A DNA stretch of 56,194 nucleotides from Alphaproteobacteria bacterium (GTDB lineage Bacteria > Myxococcota_A > UBA796 > GCA-2862545): contig JACKER010000038.1 of NCBI GenBank assembly GCA_020632925.1, forward strand, positions 1 to 56,194, written 5' to 3'. The notes under the pieces were generated by a model. That model did not search any database and was not told where the DNA came from. It saw nothing but the letters and a program-made list of their open reading frames with translations. The number at the start of each line of letters is the position of its first letter. Within the stretch, counting starts at the first letter, position 1. Below, piece after piece: positions 42,471 to 49,745 of the stretch. The translations under genes were made by a program, and so were the position numbers.

Positions 42471-44338
42471 TCGCGCTGGCCGCCCTCCCCGCGCTGGCCG
42501 AGCCCGTCGACGACGACGAGGTGGAAGTCGTCGTGGTCACCGGCACGCGTACGCCGCGCCGCCTCGGGGACGCGCCGGTGGCGGTCGAGGTGATCGACCG
42601 GGACGCGATCGTGGCCTCGGGCGCGCGCGATCTGTCCGAGCTGCTCGAGCAACAGCCGGGGGTCGACGTGCAGCGGGGCCTGCTCGGGGCGGCGGTGCGC
42701 CTGCGTGGCCTCGAGCCCCAGCACACCCTGCTCCTCGTCGACGGTCAGCGCGTCGTGGGGCGCAAGGACGGCACGGTCGACCTCTCGCGCATCCCCGTCG
42801 ACCAGATCGAGCGGGTGGAGATCCTGAAGGGAGCCGCGTCCGCGCTCTACGGGTCCGACGCGATGGGCGGCGTCGTCCAGATCGTGACCCGCTCCGCGCA
42901 GGGTCCGCTGGCGGCCGACGTCTCGGCGCGAGGCACGGCCCCGACGGGGGGTGACGCCAACGCCGGCCTCTCCTGGTCGTCGGGCGACGTGGGGATCCGT
43001 CTCGACGCGGGGTGGCACGGCTCCTCCCCCTGGGACGACGACCCGACCGACCCGGCGACCACCGGAAACGCCCTGACCCAGGGTGACGGCGCGGCCTCCG
43101 TCGACTGGCGCGCCGGTCGCGACCTCCGGCTCTCCGCTCGCGGATCCTGGTCGGCGGTGGACGCACGCGGCGTCGATCTCGGTGTCGGGGGCGCGGTCCT
43201 CGATCGGCGCAACCTCACGGAGGACGGCCTCGCGCAGCTCACGGCGGACGCGCTGCCCGACGAGGTCACGCGCTGGAAGACCTCGGTCGGCGTGTCGACC
43301 TTCCGCGACCAGTACCTCTCCGATCAGCGGGAAGCCGCCTCGCTCGACACCTACCAGGAGACCCGGGAGCTCCTGTGGCAGCTCGACAGCCAGCTCGACC
43401 GCGTGATGGGCCGACACACGCTCACGCTCGGCGCCGAGGCCGATCACGGCGAGCTGCGCTCCGAGCGGCTGGACGGGGGTTCGGGCCGGCGCGAGACGGG
43501 CGCGCTCTACGTCCAGGACGAATGGCGCATGGGCCGCCAGCGCCCGTTCGACGTGGTCCTCGGGCTGCGGGGCGACGCCGACTCGTGGTTCGGCGGCGCG
43601 GTCGTGCCGAGCGTGGGCCTGCGCTACGACCCGCTCCCCCGGCTCACCCTGCGCGGCTCGGTCGGCTCGGGTTGGCGCGCGCCCAGCTTCCGCGAGCTGC
43701 TGCTCTCCTTCGACAACGCCGCCGTCGGCTACCGCGTGGAGGGCAACCCCGACCTGCGGCCGGAGCGCTCGACCTCGCTCGCGGCGGGCGTCGAGCTGAC
43801 CGCCTCGGACGCGCTCGCGCTGACCGGCAACGTCCACACCGACCACCTCCTGGACCTCGTGCAGATCGGCACGCTCGAGGAGACGCCGGGCCTCGTCCGC
43901 TACGGCTACGTCAACGTCGGCGAGGCGGTCACGACCGGCGTGGACGTCGGCGCCTCGCTGGACCCGAGCCGCTTGTGGTCGCTCGATCTGTCCGGGAGCT
44001 GGCTGCACACGCGCGACCTGACGGCGGACCGCCCGCTCGAGGGCCGCGCGGCGTTGCGCGGAACGGTGGGGACGACGGTCCGGGCCGGATCGGTCGGCCC
44101 CTCGCTCACGGGGCGCGCGATGCTCGTCGGGCCGCGTCCCTTCTTCGTCGGCGACGACACCGTCGACGCCCCGGCCTACGCCCTCGTCGACCTGCGCCTG
44201 GCCCAGCGCCTGGCGCGCGGACTCGACCTGTCGGTCGGCGTCGACAACCTGGCGGACGTGGGTGACGCCTCGTTCCTCCCGGTCCAGCCCCGCCTGGTCT
44301 ACGCGGGGATCGACGCCGACCTGGGGCGTGCGCCGTGA
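42467..44338 (+). CDS. TonB-dependent outer-membrane receptor
   Basis: A 623-residue receptor for ferric complexes or heme. A short signal peptide (ALA-EP), TonB-box region (EVEVVVVTGTR), plug domain with VRLRGLEPQHTLLLVDGQR and RVEILKGAASALYGSDAMGGVVQIVT, and a beta-barrel ending LVYAGIDADLGRAP are all present. GWRAPSFRELLL and GNPDLRPERS correspond to the FRAP and NPDL motifs. No His lies between them, unlike typical HmuR-type heme receptors, so cargo may arrive through the HmuY-like lipoproteins. It overlaps hugZ-like and hmuY-like genes by 4 nt each. Confidence 0.93.
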   Translation: MIALAALPALAEPVDDDEVEVVVVTGTRTPRRLGDAPVAVEVIDRDAIVASGARDLSELLEQQPGVDVQRGLLGAAVRLRGLEPQHTLLLVDGQRVVGRKDGTVDLSRIPVDQIERVEILKGAASALYGSDAMGGVVQIVTRSAQGPLAADVSARGTAPTGGDANAGLSWSSGDVGIRLDAGWHGSSPWDDDPTDPATTGNALTQGDGAASVDWRAGRDLRLSARGSWSAVDARGVDLGVGGAVLDRRNLTEDGLAQLTADALPDEVTRWKTSVGVSTFRDQYLSDQREAASLDTYQETRELLWQLDSQLDRVMGRHTLTLGAEADHGELRSERLDGGSGRRETGALYVQDEWRMGRQRPFDVVLGLRGDADSWFGGAVVPSVGLRYDPLPRLTLRGSVGSGWRAPSFRELLLSFDNAAVGYRVEGNPDLRPERSTSLAAGVELTASDALALTGNVHTDHLLDLVQIGTLEETPGLVRYGYVNVGEAVTTGVDVGASLDPSRLWSLDLSGSWLHTRDLTADRPLEGRAALRGTVGTTVRAGSVGPSLTGRAMLVGPRPFFVGDDTVDAPAYALVDLRLAQRLARGLDLSVGVDNLADVGDASFLPVQPRLVYAGIDADLGRAP

Positions 44339-44940
44339 GGTGGCTCCCGTCGCTGCTCGCCGGGTGCCTGTTGCCCGATCTGTCGGGCTCGCTCGACCCC
44401 GGTCCACCCGCGCAGACGACGCCGCCCGTCGTGGTCGTGACCACGGGGACCGGTGACACCGCGGAGCCGCTCGTCGTCGCCGAGCTCACCGTCGACGCCA
44501 CCGACCACGACCTGTGGGTCGGGCTCGATCTCGACACGCTCGATCCGGCCGCCCCGGCGGACGACCCGAGCGTCGACCTGCGCCTGAGACGGTTCGAGGT
44601 GCTCACGAACGGTGGCGCCTCGGGGGACGGCGGGGTGCTCGTGGCGCGCCTGGACGGGGTGGCCTTTGCGGACGTGCACGCCGTCCCCACGGGCCTGGAC
44701 TGGCGGGCGGACGAGCCCGACGCCGACGAGGACGGGCACGTCGAGGGTGTCTTCGACGACTGGTACGTCTACGACGAGACCACCCACGAGCTGACCCCCG
44801 CGCCCGTCACCTGGCTGGTCCGCACGACCGAGGACGCCGTCTTCCGGCTGGTCTTCCTCTCCTACTACGACCCCAGCGGCACGCCCGCGCGCGTCTCGCT
44901 CCGGGTCGGCACGCTCCACCCCGATCCCGACGAGGACTGA
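44335..44940 (+). CDS. HmuY-family heme-binding lipoprotein
   Basis: A 201-residue lipoprotein (MRWLPSLLAGC). After a Thr/Pro linker it has one HmuY-like domain: VDLRLRRFEVLTNGGASGDGGVLV, then DDWYVYDETTHELTPAPVTWLVRT, then VFRLVFLSYYDPSG. HmuY proteins capture heme outside the cell and hand it to a TonB receptor. Candidate axial ligands are the His in FADVHAV and the His in ETTHELTP. The GTG start overlaps the receptor stop. This fits a heme-scavenging partner of the receptor. Confidence 0.85.
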   Translation: MRWLPSLLAGCLLPDLSGSLDPGPPAQTTPPVVVVTTGTGDTAEPLVVAELTVDATDHDLWVGLDLDTLDPAAPADDPSVDLRLRRFEVLTNGGASGDGGVLVARLDGVAFADVHAVPTGLDWRADEPDADEDGHVEGVFDDWYVYDETTHELTPAPVTWLVRTTEDAVFRLVFLSYYDPSGTPARVSLRVGTLHPDPDED

Positions 44941-44943
44941 CAC

Positions 44944-46092
44944 ATGCGCACGCTCCCCCTCACCCTCCTGCTGCTGGCCTGCGCCGGTGACGACGACACC
45001 GACACGCTCCCCGCGGAGACCGACGCCGACGCCGACGCCGACACCGACGCAGATAGCGACGCCGACACGGACGCCGACAGCGACGCGGACACGGACAGGA
45101 CGGGCGACACCGGTCCGGTCGAGCCCTGGGTGGGCGAGGCCAGCACGACGGACAACGGCGACGGCACCTTCACCACGCTGGTGGACGCCACCGATCAGGA
45201 GGGCTGGACCTACCTCGACCTCGCCACCCGCGCGGTCGTGTCACCCACCGATCCCCTCACCTCGGCGGACTGGGACCTCGCGTTCCGGCGGGACGCGATC
45301 GCGGTCGACGGCGGCGTGAGCGGCGCGGGCGAGGTGGGCGTGTGGCGGGCGGACCACGTGCCCTTCGAGGCGCTGACCTGGCCGGGCTCGGGTCCGCTGC
45401 TCACCGACACCGACGCCGACGGAGACGACGTCGTCGAGCAGGCCTTCGCCGGCTGGTACGACTACGACCAGACCTCCCACCGCCTGAGCCCGGCCGACCG
45501 CACGTGGATCGTGTCCGACCGGTCGGGCGCCACCTGGCGGCTGCGGTTCGATGGCTACTACGACGGGGCCGACGTGTCGGGTCACCCGTCGTTCACGTGG
45601 GGTCCTCTCACCGGGCCCTCACCGCTCACGGTCCATGTGGACGGGGACGGCTCGCGCGCGGTCACGCTCGCAGCCACCGACGCGGGCGCCCCCGTCCACC
45701 TGCGCCTGGGCCTGGATCTCGCGCTCACGCCGACCGATCCCGCCACCAGCGACGCCTGGGACCTCGCGGTCGCGCGGACCGTGATCAGCCTCGGAGGCGG
45801 GAGCAGCGGCGGCGGGAGCACGGAGGTGGCGGTGCTCGAGGGCCAGGACTTCGCCGCGCTCTCGGCCGCGCCCGCGACGGGCTTCACGACGGACGCGGAC
45901 ACCGACGGCGACGGCGCGACGGACGTGTACGCGATGGGCGACTGGTACGACTACGACGTGCGCACGCACACGCTCACCCCGAAGGACCGGGTCTACGTGC
46001 TGCGCACGACGGACGGGGCGGCCTTCAAGCTGCAGCTCCTGACCTACGACGACGGCACGACGACCCTGCGCTACGCGGCGGTGACACCGTGA
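44944..46092 (+). CDS. Lipoprotein with two tandem HmuY-like domains
   Basis: A 382-residue lipoprotein (lipobox LLLAC) with an Asp/Ala/Ser/Thr linker at residues 25-53, then two HmuY-like domains. The first has SADWDLAFRRDAIAVDGGVSG...WYDYDQTSHRLSPADRTWIV and the second SDAWDLAVARTVISLGGGSSG...WYDYDVRTHTLTPKDRVYVL. Both keep the His of the SH/TH-x-L-(S/T)P motif; the first also has His in RADHVPF, but the second lacks an equivalent. Each could bind one heme. It follows the single-domain gene by 3 bp, and its stop overlaps the HmuT-like start. Confidence 0.85.
   Translation: MRTLPLTLLLLACAGDDDTDTLPAETDADADADTDADSDADTDADSDADTDRTGDTGPVEPWVGEASTTDNGDGTFTTLVDATDQEGWTYLDLATRAVVSPTDPLTSADWDLAFRRDAIAVDGGVSGAGEVGVWRADHVPFEALTWPGSGPLLTDTDADGDDVVEQAFAGWYDYDQTSHRLSPADRTWIVSDRSGATWRLRFDGYYDGADVSGHPSFTWGPLTGPSPLTVHVDGDGSRAVTLAATDAGAPVHLRLGLDLALTPTDPATSDAWDLAVARTVISLGGGSSGGGSTEVAVLEGQDFAALSAAPATGFTTDADTDGDGATDVYAMGDWYDYDVRTHTLTPKDRVYVLRTTDGAAFKLQLLTYDDGTTTLRYAAVTP
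45022..45098. repeat. Low-complexity repeat encoding Asp-rich linker
   Basis: Imperfect GACGCC/GACACC/GACAGC hexamers encode the acidic linker of the double HmuY-like lipoprotein, similar in style to the linker at 41357. Confidence 0.7.
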
Positions 46093-46889
46093 TCGCGTGG
46101 TGGGCGACCCTCGGCCTGGCCGCGCCTTCGCGGGTGGTCGTGCTGTCGGACGGGCTCGTGGAGACGACGTTCGCGCTCGGCGCGGGCGACGTGGTGGTGG
46201 GCGTCGACCGGGACGCCACCTTCCCCCCGGAGGCGACGGCGCTCCCGCGCGTGGGCTCCTCCCGTCAGCTCTCCGCCGAGGGCCTGCTCTCGGCCCGGCC
46301 CGATCTGGTCGTGCTGCCCGAGGACGCCGGTCCCGCCAGCGTCGTCGACCAGCTCCGGGCGGCGGGGGTGGCGGTGGCGACGATGCCCACCGCGCGGGAC
46401 GCGGAGGGCCTGCGCGCGCGGGTGCTGGCGCTCGGCGAGGCGCTCGAGCGACCGGCGGAGGCCGAGGCGCTGGCCGGTCGGCTGGAGGAGGCGTTGGCCG
46501 CCGTGCGGCCGGCGACCGGGGCGCCGAAGGTGCTCTTCGTCTACGCGCGAGGCTCCGGCACCCTCCTCGTAGCGGGCCGGGACACGGCGGCGGACGCGAT
46601 GATCGCGCTGGCGGGCGCTCGCTCCGCGGTCTCCTCCTGGGACGGCTACCGTCCGCTCACGCCGGAGGCGGTGGTGGCGGCGGCCCCGGACGTGATCCTG
46701 CTCACCGAGGCAGGCCTGGCCTCGATCGGCGGCGTGGAGAGCCTGCTCGCGATGCCCGGGGTCGGAGCGACCCCCGCGGGCCGTGAGCGGAGGGTGGTCG
46801 CCGTCGACGACGCGCTGCTGCTCTCGTTCGGACCGCGCACGCCCGCGGGCGTGGAGGCGGTCGCCCGCGCGGTCGAGGAGCGGCCGTAG
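46089..46889 (+). CDS. HmuT-like periplasmic heme-binding protein of ABC transporter
   Basis: A 266-residue solute-binding protein (Peripla_BP_2 fold). RVVVLSDGLVETTFALGAGDVVVGVD at the N-terminus and the C-terminal DVILLTEAGLASIGGVESLLAMPGVGATPAGRERRVVAVDDALLLSFGPRTP closely follow the HmuT family. It carries heme across the periplasm to the HmuUV pump. The signal peptide is short (IAWWATLGLAA). The GTG start overlaps the previous stop, and the permease begins immediately after the stop. Confidence 0.88.
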   Translation: MIAWWATLGLAAPSRVVVLSDGLVETTFALGAGDVVVGVDRDATFPPEATALPRVGSSRQLSAEGLLSARPDLVVLPEDAGPASVVDQLRAAGVAVATMPTARDAEGLRARVLALGEALERPAEAEALAGRLEEALAAVRPATGAPKVLFVYARGSGTLLVAGRDTAADAMIALAGARSAVSSWDGYRPLTPEAVVAAAPDVILLTEAGLASIGGVESLLAMPGVGATPAGRERRVVAVDDALLLSFGPRTPAGVEAVARAVEERP

Positions 46890-47867
46890 ATGCGCGTGGC
46901 GGCCGTGGGGACGGCGCTGGCGGCGGCGCTGCTGGGGCTGTCCGCCGCCAGCGTCGCGACGGGCGCGGTGCCGGTCCCTCCGAGCGACGTGCTCGCGCTG
47001 CTCGTGGGCGGGGTGGTCGATCCCGTGCACGCGGCGGTCGTGACCGAGCTCAGGCTCCCCCGCCTGCTGCTGGCGGGCCTGGTGGGCGCGTCGCTCGCGA
47101 CGGGAGGTGCGCTGCTCCAGGGGCTGTTCCACAACCCCCTGGCCGACCCGCAGCTCGTCGGCGTGTCGGCGGGGGCCGCGCTCGGGGCCGCCGCCGGCGC
47201 GGTGCTCGGCGCGGGGACCGGCATCGCGCTCCCCACCGCGGCCTTCCTCGGTGCGTTGGCGGCGGCGGGGGTCGTCAGCGCGGCGGCCGCGAGCGCCGAG
47301 CGGACCGCGGATCTGCTGCTGGCCGGCATCGCCGTGAACGCGCTGTGCGGCGCGGGCGTCGGGCTGCTGGTGTTCGCGGCCGACGACGCGGCGCTGCGCT
47401 CGTTCACGTTCTGGACGCTCGGGAGCGTGGGCGGGGCGACCTGGCCGACGCTGTCCTGGGTGGCCCCGCTGGTCGGGCTGCCCCTGGTGGCCTCGCTCGG
47501 GCAGGCGCGGGCGATGGACGCGTTGTTGTTGGGCGACGCGGACGCCGAGGCGCTCGGGGTGGCGGTCGGCCGCACCCGGCTCGTCGTGGTGCTGCTCACG
47601 GCGGCGAGCGTGGGCGCCGGGGTGGCGGCGTGCGGGACGGTCGCGTTCGTGGGCCTGGTCTGCCCGCACCTGGCCCGGCTGGTGGTGGGTCCGTCGCACG
47701 CGGGCCTGTTGCCGGTGAGCGCGCTGGCGGGCGCGGTGCTGCTGGTGGCCGCGGACCTGCTGGCGCGGACGGTGGTGGCGCCGGTCGAGCTGCCGCTCGG
47801 CGTGGTGACGACGGCGGTGGGTGGGCCGTTCCTGCTCTGGTTGTTGGCGCGCCGGAGCCGACGGTGA
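46890..47867 (+). CDS. HmuU-like heme ABC transporter permease (FecCD family)
   Basis: A 325-residue inner-membrane permease with about nine or ten transmembrane segments. FecCD hallmarks are visible: LRLPRLLLAGLVGASLATGGALLQGLFHNPLADPQLVGVSAGAALGAA near the N-terminus, FWTLGSVGGATW in the middle, and the coupling region CGTVAFVGLVCPHLARLVVG, then ELPLGVVTTAVGGPFLLWLL. The ATG follows the previous TAG without a gap, and the ATPase gene overlaps its end. Confidence 0.93.
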   Translation: MRVAAVGTALAAALLGLSAASVATGAVPVPPSDVLALLVGGVVDPVHAAVVTELRLPRLLLAGLVGASLATGGALLQGLFHNPLADPQLVGVSAGAALGAAAGAVLGAGTGIALPTAAFLGALAAAGVVSAAAASAERTADLLLAGIAVNALCGAGVGLLVFAADDAALRSFTFWTLGSVGGATWPTLSWVAPLVGLPLVASLGQARAMDALLLGDADAEALGVAVGRTRLVVVLLTAASVGAGVAACGTVAFVGLVCPHLARLVVGPSHAGLLPVSALAGAVLLVAADLLARTVVAPVELPLGVVTTAVGGPFLLWLLARRSRR

Positions 47868-48637
47868 TCGGTCTTCGCGCGGATCGGGTGACCGTGCGGC
47901 GCGGCGGACGGGCCCTCGTGGAGAACGTGTCGCTGCGGCCCGAGGCGGGCGAGCTGCACGTGCTGGCGGGGGCGAACGGCGCGGGCAAGAGCACGCTGCT
48001 CGGCGCCCTCGCGGGCACGGTGCGGCCGGACGAGGGCGAGGTGACGCTCGACGGCCGTCCGCTCTCGGCCTGGTCGGCGCGTGCTCTCGCGCGGCGCCGG
48101 GCGGTCCTGGGTCAGCGGGAGACGTTGTCCGAGGGACTGTCGGCGCGGGAGGTCGTGGCTCTCGGCCGCTACGCCCACGGTGGGCTCTCGCCGCGAGCGG
48201 CGCTGGTGGACGCCTGCCTCCGCGAGACGGGGGTGGCGGCGCTCGCGGATCGCGCGGTGCCGACGCTGTCGGGTGGCGAGCGCCAGCGGGTCCACCTGGC
48301 GCGCGCGCTGGCGCAGGTGTCGGGGGCGGATCCGGGAGCGGTGCTGCTGCTCGACGAGCCGACGAGCGCCCTCGATCTCGCGGCGCAGGTGCACGTGCTC
48401 GGGCTGCTGGCGTCGCTCGCGCGGGACCGCGGGCTGGCGGTCGTGTGCGTCCTGCACGATCTGAACCTGGCGGGCGCCTGGGCGGACCGGATCACGTTGC
48501 TGCGCGGTGGGTGCCGGGTCGCCGAGGGTCCACCGGGGGACGTGCTCGTCCCCGACGTGCTCCAGGAGGCCCTGGGCGTCCGGGTGCACGTCCTGCCCCA
48601 CCCCATCTCCGGGCGCCCGCAGGTGCTCCTCGGCTGA
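47864..48637 (+). CDS. HmuV-like heme ABC transporter ATPase
   Basis: A 257-residue ABC ATPase. It has Walker A GANGAGKST, Q-loop around VLGQRETL, signature LSGGERQRVHLARAL, Walker B VLLLDEPTSALD and H-loop VLHDLNLA. The wording around the Q-loop and signature fits the HmuV/BtuD/FecE group. The GTG start overlaps the permease stop (GTGA). It is the last gene of the seven-gene Fur-controlled unit and is convergent with the aldo/keto reductase gene. Confidence 0.93.
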   Translation: MIGLRADRVTVRRGGRALVENVSLRPEAGELHVLAGANGAGKSTLLGALAGTVRPDEGEVTLDGRPLSAWSARALARRRAVLGQRETLSEGLSAREVVALGRYAHGGLSPRAALVDACLRETGVAALADRAVPTLSGGERQRVHLARALAQVSGADPGAVLLLDEPTSALDLAAQVHVLGLLASLARDRGLAVVCVLHDLNLAGAWADRITLLRGGCRVAEGPPGDVLVPDVLQEALGVRVHVLPHPISGRPQVLLG

Positions 48638-48647
48638 TCGCTCAGCC
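48632..48647. terminator. Short hairpin spanning convergent stops
   Basis: GGCTGA-TCGC-TCAGCC forms a 6-bp stem and includes the stops of both convergent genes. No T-tract follows on either strand, so termination by this hairpin is uncertain. Confidence 0.3.
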
Positions 48648-49682
48648 CCGCGGCGGCGGGCGGTCCAGGTCGGCGTGCCGGCTCCCGTAGATGATGCCGT
48701 TGATGTCGGGGTTGCCCAGGAAGTCGTGGGGGAAGCCCCTCTCGAAGGCGCTGGCCGCCTCGAGCCTCGCGAGCGCGTCCTCGGGCAGGGTCACGTCTAC
48801 GGCACCCAGGACGTCCGCGATCTGTTCGGGCTTGCGGGCACCCACGATCGGCACCACGTCGACGCCGCGCGAGGCGACCCACGCGACGGCGACCTGCGTG
48901 CTCGTCACGCCGAGCTCGTCGGCGACGGTGTCCACGACCTTCGCGATGGCCAGGTTGCGGTCGGTGAGCCGCCGGCCCATGCTCGCGGCGCGCTTGCTGT
49001 CGCCGGGCCCCTCGCCGCGGGTGTACTTGCCGGTCAGCAGGCCAGCGCCGAGCGGCGCCCACGCCGTGATCCCGATGTCGAAGGCCCGCGCCATCGGCAC
49101 GAGCTCGCGCTCGACCGTCCGCTCGATCAGGCTCCACGGGATCTGTAGCCCCACGAAGCGTGACCACCCCCGCAGGTCGGCCAGCGTGTTCGCGTGCGAC
49201 ACGACCCAGGCGGGTGCGTCCGAGATGCCGACGTAGAGCACCTTGCCGGACCGTACGAGGTCGTCGAGCCCGCGCATCACCTCGTCCACCGGCGTGCAGA
49301 AGTCCCAGGCGTGCACCCAGTACAGGTCGATCCGGTCGGTCCGTAGCCGCTTCAGGCTCTTCTCGACCGCCTGGATCATGTTCTTGCGCCCGTTGCCGCA
49401 GGCGTTCGGGTCGTCGGCGCGGGTGGCGAGCGTGTACTTGGTCGCCACCACGAAGCGGTCGCGGTCCGCCGCGATCAGGTCGGCGACGATCTCCTCGGTG
49501 TGGCCCTCGTGGTACTTGTTCGCGGTGTCGAGGAAGTTCCCGCCCGCCTGCGCGTAGCGCTCGAACACCTCGCGGCTGGTGGCGGCGTCCGCGCCGAAGC
49601 CCCACCGATCGCCGAACGACATGGTCCCGAGACACACCTGCGACACGCGCAGCCCGCTGCGACCGAGATGTCGGTACCTCAT
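48642..49682 (-). CDS. Aldo/keto reductase
   Basis: A 346-residue NADPH-dependent oxidoreductase with a TIM-barrel fold. MRYRHLGRSGLRVSQVCLGTMSFGD is the common N-terminus of the YakC/Tas-like group. Catalytic residues are visible as Asp and Tyr in FLDTANKYHEG, Lys in VATKYTL and His in DLYWVHAWD. The C-terminal ITAWAPLGAGLLTGKY and VPIVGARKPEQI bind NADPH. GGAGGT precedes ATG 49682 by 4 nt. The substrate is unknown. It is divergent from the kinase gene. Confidence 0.95.
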   Translation of the reverse strand: MRYRHLGRSGLRVSQVCLGTMSFGDRWGFGADAATSREVFERYAQAGGNFLDTANKYHEGHTEEIVADLIAADRDRFVVATKYTLATRADDPNACGNGRKNMIQAVEKSLKRLRTDRIDLYWVHAWDFCTPVDEVMRGLDDLVRSGKVLYVGISDAPAWVVSHANTLADLRGWSRFVGLQIPWSLIERTVERELVPMARAFDIGITAWAPLGAGLLTGKYTRGEGPGDSKRAASMGRRLTDRNLAIAKVVDTVADELGVTSTQVAVAWVASRGVDVVPIVGARKPEQIADVLGAVDVTLPEDALARLEAASAFERGFPHDFLGNPDINGIIYGSRHADLDRPPPRG

Positions 49683-49732
49683 GTCCACCTCCGTGAGCGA
49701 GCACCCTACCAGTCGAACCGAGCCGAGCGCGC

Positions 49733-49738
49733 TATCCT
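49733..49738 (+). promoter_or_regulatory. -10-like TATCCT, leaderless start of kinase gene
   Basis: TATCCT ends exactly 7 nt before the GTG at 49746, with no SD between. This repeats the spacing seen at 1168 and 9756. Confidence 0.45.
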
Positions 49739-49745
49739 CGCCAGC

